DNA of 17,965 nucleotides from Ignavibacteria bacterium UBA961 (GTDB taxonomy: Bacteria; Bacteroidota; Ignavibacteria; Kapaibacteriales; UBA961). This document shows positions 6,689 through 11,750 of this stretch, piece after piece; the stretch's first letter is position 1, and each line of letters starts with the position of its first letter. The stretch lies in the NCBI GenBank assembly GCA_002293005.1, contig DBCJ01000088.1, positions 1 through 17,965 of the forward strand, written 5' to 3'. A model generated the notes under the pieces. It did not search any database. It was not told the origin of the DNA and was given only the letters and a program-made list of their open reading frames with translations. The position numbers and the translations under genes are program-made.

Positions 6689-8362
6689 ATGATTCCAACA
6701 TTTTTGATTGTATTTATGCGTAATTCCCTTTTGTGTTTGGGTTTGTGCATGTTTTGTTTTGTCCCTGAATTATTGGCAGATAAGTGCGGAACATTTGGCA
6801 ATCGCCATGAAGCAAGCATGGGAGCCATTCTCAAGGGAGAGCGAGTCCTCAAGCCTGATTTACCTTTCTCTTTCACATCAAGCAAGAATCATTTCCGAAT
6901 TCATTATTCTTTAAGTGGTCCGAATGCCGTGGATACCACTGATGTAAATCGTAATGGCACCCCTGATTATGTGGATGCTTGTGGCGAAGCATTTGAATAT
7001 GCTTATACCATACAAGTTGACAGCATGGGCTTTCCTCCTCCGCCGAATAATGGAGAAAATGGAAAAGACCCATACGATGTATATCTGATAGACCTTTCCA
7101 AAGATGGCTTTTATGGTTTGACCACTTCGGAATTGTCATTGCCCGGTTCAACAAATCAGCATAGATACACACTGACATATATTGAGCTTGACAATAATTA
7201 TAGTAAGTCAGACAAGACAGGCAATGGGAGTCCATCATTCAATACTTTTGAATTGGATGCCTTAAAGATTACAGCGGCACATGAGTTTCAACATGCCATT
7301 CATCTTGCCAATTATGGGATGAATGATCAGTTATATGATGTTTCTTTATATGAAATGTTCTGTACATGGATTGAAGCTTATCATTATCCAGAAATCAAAG
7401 ATTATCAATTTTATGTAAAGAACTTCTTCAGCAATCCCAAAGAGAATCGATTTGGTCAAAGGTACTCTCAATTTGTCAGTTCCGGCTATGCAAATGCATT
7501 GTTTTTTGAATACCTTCATGACAAAACTCAAGAGCAATCACTTGGTTTTAAGCCTATTTTGGATATGTGGGACAATATCGGAAAGAAGAATTTACCTTAT
7601 AGAGCATTGGAATTGTCTTTGACAAACAACAATCTTCCCTTGCATGAATTATGGTGTGGTTTTCTAGAGCGAACATATTTTACAGGCAAAAGAGCCAGAG
7701 GTATTGATTCCGCACTTTTGTTCAGGGATGCGCATGTATTTCCTCTCATGGAATCCGATACTATGACGGCAAATCCAACAGCACTTTTCTCGGGTGATGT
7801 ATTTCCTTATGAGATAAGATCATTATCCAGTGGATTGATTGGCAGTGGTTATTTGACGGATACGGCCAATATGTTCATTTCACCTGCTTATCCTGATTTT
7901 TTCAGAGTATTTGGTGGACAAAGCACATCATTTTCAGTTGTTATTGATAAGAACACCGACAAAACACCTATAGGTTTTTCGGAATATTATGTTGATATAG
8001 ATCTTAAATCCACCAAATACTGCTCACTTATCAAGTTATCCGAGGGTGAATTATTATTGCCTGCGGAGCGACCATATCCCAATCCCCTTTCCTTGAGTAA
8101 GCATTCGGAGATTCATTTTCCATTGCCCTATGCAATTACATTGGGTCAAGAAGTTGAAATCAAGATATTCACTGTAGCTGGTGCACCTGTACACTCAGAA
8201 AGGGTTAAAACACGAGTAGATTATTCGAATAATTCGGTGACAGGCGCAAATATATTGGTGGCAACCCTTGAAAATACCGGTGTTTTAAGTCCTGGAATCT
8301 ACATTTACACCATCTTTTCCGAGCATGAGCCCATATCGGGAAAGTTTATTGTAAAGCGTTAA
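6689..8362 (+). CDS. Secreted zinc metalloprotease-like protein with T9SS-type C-terminal sorting domain
   Basis: This 557-residue protein has a signal peptide. The more typical one starts at Met10 (nt 6716), so the true start may be 6716, although ATG 6689 follows the previous stop by one base (TGATATG). Asp-Val-Asn-Arg-Asn-Gly-Thr-Pro-Asp-Tyr-Val-Asp (85-96) resembles a calcium-binding loop. Ala-Ala-His-Glu-Phe-Gln-His (196-202) is a HExxH zinc site, with Glu222 or Glu229 a possible third ligand. This order matches the family annotated as MXAN_6640-like putative metalloproteases. The last ~98 residues start with Tyr-Pro-Asn-Pro (463-466), continue with Val-Glu-Ile-Lys-Ile-Phe (490-495) and end Ser-Gly-Lys-Phe-Ile-Val-Lys-Arg. 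This is the pattern of a type A T9SS sorting domain that directs export across the outer membrane. Proteolysis has not been shown here. The neighbouring FN3 protein may be a partner. Confidence 0.85.
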   Translation: MIPTFLIVFMRNSLLCLGLCMFCFVPELLADKCGTFGNRHEASMGAILKGERVLKPDLPFSFTSSKNHFRIHYSLSGPNAVDTTDVNRNGTPDYVDACGEAFEYAYTIQVDSMGFPPPPNNGENGKDPYDVYLIDLSKDGFYGLTTSELSLPGSTNQHRYTLTYIELDNNYSKSDKTGNGSPSFNTFELDALKITAAHEFQHAIHLANYGMNDQLYDVSLYEMFCTWIEAYHYPEIKDYQFYVKNFFSNPKENRFGQRYSQFVSSGYANALFFEYLHDKTQEQSLGFKPILDMWDNIGKKNLPYRALELSLTNNNLPLHELWCGFLERTYFTGKRARGIDSALLFRDAHVFPLMESDTMTANPTALFSGDVFPYEIRSLSSGLIGSGYLTDTANMFISPAYPDFFRVFGGQSTSFSVVIDKNTDKTPIGFSEYYVDIDLKSTKYCSLIKLSEGELLLPAERPYPNPLSLSKHSEIHFPLPYAITLGQEVEIKIFTVAGAPVHSERVKTRVDYSNNSVTGANILVATLENTGVLSPGIYIYTIFSEHEPISGKFIVKR

Positions 8363-8385
8363 ATCATTCGAAACTTCTCCCCAGT

Positions 8386-8394
8386 TTATCCACA
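8386..8394 (+). promoter_or_regulatory. DnaA-box-like 9-mer
   Basis: TTATCCACA matches the DnaA-box consensus TTATNCACA exactly. A second, weaker candidate in opposite orientation is TGTGGAAAA at 8458-8466, which reads TTTTCCACA on the other strand. A single exact 9-mer can occur by chance, so binding is a suggestion only. Confidence 0.3.
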
Positions 8395-8498
8395 TTTTCT
8401 CGTGGAAAATCCCGCAATCCTCTATTCAATTGCTAGTTAGGATATTCTTCCTATCAATGTGGAAAATGCTCTAATTTTCTAAAAATCAGAGATTTAAT

Positions 8499-8529
8499 TT
8501 TGCTCATTGTACAATTTCCCGTAAATTTG
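8499..8529 (+). promoter_or_regulatory. Bacteroidetes-type promoter of the first fusA
   Basis: TTTG at 8499-8502, then 19 nt, then TAAATTTG at 8522-8529. This is an exact match to TTTG-N19-21-TAnnTTTG. The predicted transcription start is near 8533, leaving a leader of about 80 nt before the ATG at 8614. It is properly placed as the head promoter of the str cluster. Confidence 0.75.
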
Positions 8530-8533
8530 TGGT

Positions 8534-8550
8534 CTTCGCTTTTGGCGAGG
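8534..8550 (+). other. Hairpin at the 5' end of the fusA transcript
   Basis: CTTCGC (8534-8539) pairs with GGCGAGG's last six bases (8545-8550) through one G-U pair, with a 5-nt loop. It starts within a base or two of the predicted transcription start. No U-run follows, so it is not a terminator. A stabilising 5' cap-like hairpin or a protein-binding site is possible. Confidence 0.4.
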
Positions 8551-8613
8551 ATTTCTCAATCTAGATAAATAATAATCTTCATAAATATTCTATTGCGGTA
8601 GGTTAAGACAGCT

Positions 8614-10707
8614 ATGTCAGACATCTCAAAAGTTCGGAATATTGGTATTTCTGCCCACATTGATTCGGGTAAGACCACGCTCAGCGAGCGAATTTTGTTC
8701 TATACAGGTAAGATCCACAAGATCGAGGAAGTGAGAGGAAAATCGGGTGTTGGTGCCACGATGGACTCCATGGATCTTGAGAGAGAAAAAGGGATTACCA
8801 TTCAGTCTGCAGCCACTTACTGCACATGGGGTGATTTTGAAATCAATTTGATTGACACTCCCGGTCACGTTGACTTTACGGTCGAAGTGGAAAGAGCTTT
8901 ACGCGTATTGGACGGTGCCGTATTGGTTTTATGCGGTGTTGCAGGCGTTCAGAGTCAGTCGATCACGGTTGATCGCCAGATGAAAAGATATAATGTTCCA
9001 AGACTTGCTTTTGTGAACAAGATTGACCGTTCAGGTTCAAATCCTGATCGTGTTGCAGAACAATTGCGTGAAAAATTGCATCATCGTCCTGTTGTCATGA
9101 CATTCCCGATGGGATTGGAAGACAGATTCGCAGGCGTTATTGATTTGTTGCACATGAAGGCAGTGTTCTTTGATGGTGACAATGGTGAAAATATCCGTAG
9201 AGAAGATATTCCTGCAGAATATTTGGAAGAAGCGAAGAAGCGTCGCCATGCTATGGTTGAAGCGCTTTCAGACTTTGATGATACGATTGCAGAGAAATTC
9301 TTGATGGAAGAAGAAGTAACTGCTGAAGAATTGATTCCGATCATACGTCGTGAAACCATCAATTTGAAGATCACTCCATTGTACTGTGGTTCAGCGATGA
9401 AGAATAAGGGTGTTCAAGTATTGTTGGATGCTGTTGGAATGTTCTTGCCTGCACCAAAAGATGTGAAGAATGAAGGTCTTGATCAAAGTCAGAATGAAGC
9501 AAAAATTGAATTGATTCCTGAAAGAACAAAGCCATTTGTTGGTTTGGCATTTAAGCTTGAAGATGGTCGTTTCGGTCAGCTCACATATATGCGTATTTAC
9601 CAAGGTGGCGTGAAGAAAGGTGATACACTCACCAATATGTCCAATGGTAAGCGCGTGAAAGTTCCAAGACTTGTTCGTATGCATGCTGATGAGATGCATG
9701 ATATTGACGAAGTAGGTCCAGGTCAAATCGTTGCGATGTTCGGTATTGACTGCGCATCAGGCGATACATTCACAGATGGTAATCTTAGTGTAACGATGAC
9801 TTCAATGTTCGTTCCTGAGCCGGTTATTGAACTTGCGGTTAGCCCGAAAGAAAAAGCGGGTCAGGTGAACTTTTCAAAAGCATTGAATCGCTTTACAAAA
9901 GAGGATCCAACATTCCGTGTATATCGTGATGAAGAGAGCGGTGAAACGATTATCAAAGGAATGGGTGAATTGCACTTGGAAATTTATATTGAGCGTATCA
10001 AGCGTGAATATAATTGCGAAGTGAATGTTGGTAGACCAAAAGTTGCATTCCGCGAAACAATTACAGCGAATTCAAATTTCAATTATACTCATAAGAAGCA
10101 AACAGGTGGATCCGGTCAATTTGCTCGTGTAGCAGGTCTGCTTGAGCCATTGCCAAGTGATGCTGTTGAAACATATGAATTTGTTGACGATATCGTGGGC
10201 GGTGTTATTCCTCGTGAATATATTCCTGCTTGTGATAAAGGTTTCCGTGAAGCGATAACTGAAGGTTCATTGATTGGCCAACCTGTTGTAGGTGTTCGTG
10301 CAACGATCAATGACGGTGCAGAGCACCCGGTCGACTCTTCCGAAATGGCGTTTAAAGTTGCTTCTATTGCAGCTTTCCGTGAAGCATACATGAAGGCAAA
10401 GCCGGTTATTCTTGAGCCAATCATGAAGTTGGAAATCAGTGCTCCTGAAGAATTCCAAGGCGTTGCGATCGGTCAGATCAATCAGCGTCGTGGTGTTATT
10501 GTTGGTGCAACGATGGATGCCGGATATGTAGTTGTTGAAGCAGAAGTACCATTGAGTGAAATGTTTGGATATTCTACTGACTTGCGTTCAGTTACACAAG
10601 GTAAAGGCGAGTTTTCCATGGAATTCTTGCGCTATTCACAAGTGCCTAAAAATGTTCAAGACGAGATGGTGAAGGCTTATCAACAAAAGCGTTCTGAAGG
10701 TAGATAA
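8614..10707 (+). CDS. fusA: Elongation factor G, mitochondrial EFG1/spdEFG1-like
   Basis: This 697-residue translational GTPase should move tRNAs and mRNA through the ribosome after peptide-bond formation. The GTPase motifs are complete: Ala-His-Ile-Asp-Ser-Gly-Lys-Thr (14-21), Arg-Gly-Lys-x-Gly-Val-Gly-Ala before switch I (41-48), Asp-Thr-Pro-Gly-His (81-85) and Asn-Lys-Ile-Asp (135-138). Ser-Gly-Lys-Thr instead of Ala-Gly-Lys-Thr, the Arg-Gly-Lys-x-Gly-Val-Gly-Ala-x-Met-Asp-Ser-Met run, and Phe-Gly-Ile-Asp-Cys-Ala-Ser-Gly-Asp (376-384) match human GFM1 and the spirochaete spdEFG1 type more than E. coli FusA. The domain IV tip is intact: Lys-Lys-Gln-Thr-Gly-Gly-Ser-Gly-Gln (494-502) and His571, the counterpart of E. 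coli His583. It is preceded by its own promoter and followed by a second promoter before rpsL, so it may be expressed partly separately. Codon use (Arg CGT, Leu TTG, almost no ATA) suggests high expression. Confidence 0.96.
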   Translation: MSDISKVRNIGISAHIDSGKTTLSERILFYTGKIHKIEEVRGKSGVGATMDSMDLEREKGITIQSAATYCTWGDFEINLIDTPGHVDFTVEVERALRVLDGAVLVLCGVAGVQSQSITVDRQMKRYNVPRLAFVNKIDRSGSNPDRVAEQLREKLHHRPVVMTFPMGLEDRFAGVIDLLHMKAVFFDGDNGENIRREDIPAEYLEEAKKRRHAMVEALSDFDDTIAEKFLMEEEVTAEELIPIIRRETINLKITPLYCGSAMKNKGVQVLLDAVGMFLPAPKDVKNEGLDQSQNEAKIELIPERTKPFVGLAFKLEDGRFGQLTYMRIYQGGVKKGDTLTNMSNGKRVKVPRLVRMHADEMHDIDEVGPGQIVAMFGIDCASGDTFTDGNLSVTMTSMFVPEPVIELAVSPKEKAGQVNFSKALNRFTKEDPTFRVYRDEESGETIIKGMGELHLEIYIERIKREYNCEVNVGRPKVAFRETITANSNFNYTHKKQTGGSGQFARVAGLLEPLPSDAVETYEFVDDIVGGVIPREYIPACDKGFREAITEGSLIGQPVVGVRATINDGAEHPVDSSEMAFKVASIAAFREAYMKAKPVILEPIMKLEISAPEEFQGVAIGQINQRRGVIVGATMDAGYVVVEAEVPLSEMFGYSTDLRSVTQGKGEFSMEFLRYSQVPKNVQDEMVKAYQQKRSEGR

Positions 10708-10714
10708 AAAAAGT

Positions 10715-10746
10715 TTTGGTGGTTATCAACATTTTGTGTAGTTTTG
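10715..10746 (+). promoter_or_regulatory. Bacteroidetes-type promoter of rpsL
   Basis: TTTG at 10715-10718, then 20 nt, then TAGTTTTG at 10739-10746. This exactly matches TTTG-N19-21-TAnnTTTG. It starts 7 nt after the fusA stop codon and gives a predicted transcription start near 10750, about 68 nt before the rpsL GTG. A DnaA-box-like TTATCAACA (one mismatch) lies in the spacer at 10723-10731. Confidence 0.72.
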
Positions 10747-10752
10747 CAAGCT

Positions 10753-10802
10753 CTGTCGGAATCACGAAAACAGCCCGACGGTGATCAAAAAACGAAGTTT
10801 TG
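10753..10802 (+). other. Structured leader of the rpsL transcript
   Basis: CTGTCGG (10753-10759) can pair with CCGACGG (10775-10781) in a 7-bp stem with one T-G pair and a 15-nt loop. ATCAC in that loop (10761-10765) is complementary to GTGAT just after the stem (10781-10785), so a pseudoknot or an alternative hairpin is possible. A second hairpin, AAAAC-GAA-GTTTT (10789-10801), ends two bases before the Shine-Dalgarno sequence. Such a leader could control rpsL translation, for example by ribosomal protein feedback; this is inference. Confidence 0.42.
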
Positions 10803-10803
10803 T

Positions 10804-10808
10804 AAGGA
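10804..10808 (+). promoter_or_regulatory. Ribosome binding site supporting the rpsL GTG start
   Basis: AAGGA lies 9 nt before GTG at 10818 and supports that non-ATG start. The encoded N-terminus, Met-Pro-Thr-Ile-Ser-Gln-Leu, is the normal beginning of S12. Confidence 0.7.
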
Positions 10809-10817
10809 ATAGATACA

Positions 10818-11204
10818 GTGCCTACGATTAGTCAACTTGTAAGAAAAGGTCGCAAAAAGCTGATAGAGAAAAGTAAATCTCCGGCTCTTGCTAGTTGCCC
10901 ACAACGCCGTGGAGTTTGTACTCGCGTTTACACAACAACGCCGAAGAAACCAAATTCTGCTTTGCGTAAGGTTGCAAAAGTTCGTTTGACAAATCAATTT
11001 GAAGTGATTGCCTATATCCCAGGAGAAGGGCACAATCTTCAAGAGCACTCAATCGTATTGATTCGTGGTGGTCGTGTGAAAGATCTTCCCGGTGTTCGTT
11101 ATCACATTGTTCGTGGTGCAGCGGATACGCAAGGTGTTAAAGATCGTATGCAGTCTCGTTCCAAGTATGGTGCGAAGCGTCCAAAGCCGGCCGGAAAAAA
11201 ATAA
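10818..11204 (+). CDS. rpsL: 30S ribosomal protein S12
   Basis: S12 sits at the decoding centre of the small subunit and helps monitor codon-anticodon pairing. The 128-residue protein shows the family core: Arg-Gly-Val-Cys-Thr-Arg-Val-Tyr (31-38), Thr-Pro-Lys-Lys-Pro-Asn-Ser-Ala-Leu-Arg-Lys (41-51), Pro-Gly-Glu-Gly-His-Asn-Leu-Gln-Glu-His (68-77) and Val-Lys-Asp-Leu-Pro-Gly-Val (87-93). Lys44 and Lys88, equivalent to E. coli Lys43 and Lys87, are the streptomycin-sensitive residues and are unchanged. Asp89 is the usual RimO methylthiolation site. Translation starts at GTG with AAGGA 9 nt upstream. It has its own promoter and a structured leader, and is separated from rpsG by 28 nt. Length and sequence are normal. 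Confidence 0.97.
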   Translation: MPTISQLVRKGRKKLIEKSKSPALASCPQRRGVCTRVYTTTPKKPNSALRKVAKVRLTNQFEVIAYIPGEGHNLQEHSIVLIRGGRVKDLPGVRYHIVRGAADTQGVKDRMQSRSKYGAKRPKPAGKK

Positions 11205-11232
11205 TTAGAATCGTATAGTCAGAGATAGATTT

Positions 11233-11700
11233 ATGAGAAAGAAAAGAGCAGAGAAACGATATGCAGTGCCTGATCCACGCTTCAATGATGTGATGGTATC
11301 AAGATTCATCAACAAAGTGATGATTCAGGGCAAAAAAAATACAGCGCGTATTTTGGTTTATTCTGCATTCGATATCATTGCAGATAAGATGAAGCAGGAT
11401 CCGATTGAGGTATTCCGCAAGGCATTGAGCAATGTGTCTCCTGCTATTGAGGTTCGTTCTCGCCGTGTTGGTGGTGCAACTTATCAAGTGCCGGTAGAAG
11501 TACGTGAAGAGCGTCGCTTTGCATTGGCAATTCGTTGGTTGAAGTTGTATGCATCCGAGCGTCGTGATAAATCCATGGCTTCAAGATTGGCGTCTGAATT
11601 GATGGCTGCCGCAAATGGCGAAGGTTCATCAGTGAAGAAGCGTGATGATGTTCACAGAATGGCTGAAGCCAATAAGGCTTTCGCACATTTCAAGTGGTAA
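11233..11700 (+). CDS. rpsG: 30S ribosomal protein S7
   Basis: S7 nucleates assembly of the 3' major domain (head) of the 30S subunit and contacts E-site tRNA. The 155-residue protein carries the standard basic N-terminus, Met-Arg-Lys-Lys-Arg-Ala. The core follows: Phe-Ile-Asn-Lys-Val-Met (25-30), Lys-Ala-Leu-Ser-Asn-Val-Ser-Pro (63-70), Arg-Arg-Val-Gly-Gly-Ala-Thr-Tyr-Gln-Val-Pro (77-87), and the C-terminal Lys-Arg-Asp-Asp-Val-His-Arg-Met-Ala-Glu-Ala-Asn-Lys-Ala-Phe. It lies in the usual str order after rpsL, but the following fusA is an atypical EF-G. In E. coli, S7 represses this operon by binding the rpsL-rpsG junction. Here that junction is only 28 nt, with no obvious stem, so any feedback site may instead be in the rpsL leader. 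Confidence 0.97.
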   Translation: MRKKRAEKRYAVPDPRFNDVMVSRFINKVMIQGKKNTARILVYSAFDIIADKMKQDPIEVFRKALSNVSPAIEVRSRRVGGATYQVPVEVREERRFALAIRWLKLYASERRDKSMASRLASELMAAANGEGSSVKKRDDVHRMAEANKAFAHFKW

Positions 11701-11750
11701 TAGAAATAAATTCGTTCTTTGTCAATTAAACCCTGGTAGCGCTGTAAACT

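Larger units (their letters stand above)
8363..8613 (+). other. Intergenic regulatory region upstream of the first fusA
   Basis: These 251 bp contain no gene. They hold a perfect DnaA-box sequence (8386-8394), a 6-bp inverted repeat ATTTTC/GAAAAT (8394-8410), a TAGGA/TCCTA inverted repeat (8438-8453) and a DnaA-box-like TGTGGAAAA (8458-8466). A perfect Bacteroidetes-type promoter (8499-8529) follows, with a hairpin at the predicted transcript start (8534-8550). The final ~60 nt are an AT-rich untranslated leader with a weak TAGG at 8599-8602 as the only ribosome binding signal. No convincing U-tailed terminator for the metalloprotease gene was found. Confidence 0.5.

Noticed and set aside
8394..8410. 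ATTTTC/GAAAAT inverted repeat as terminator of the metalloprotease gene.
   Set aside because: The stem is AT-rich and followed by CCCGC rather than a T-run.
10785..11048. Minus-strand open frames opposite ribosomal protein and elongation factor genes.
   Set aside because: They lie antisense to strongly conserved genes, have no ribosome binding sites and encode low-complexity, Cys/His-rich sequences typical of shadow frames.
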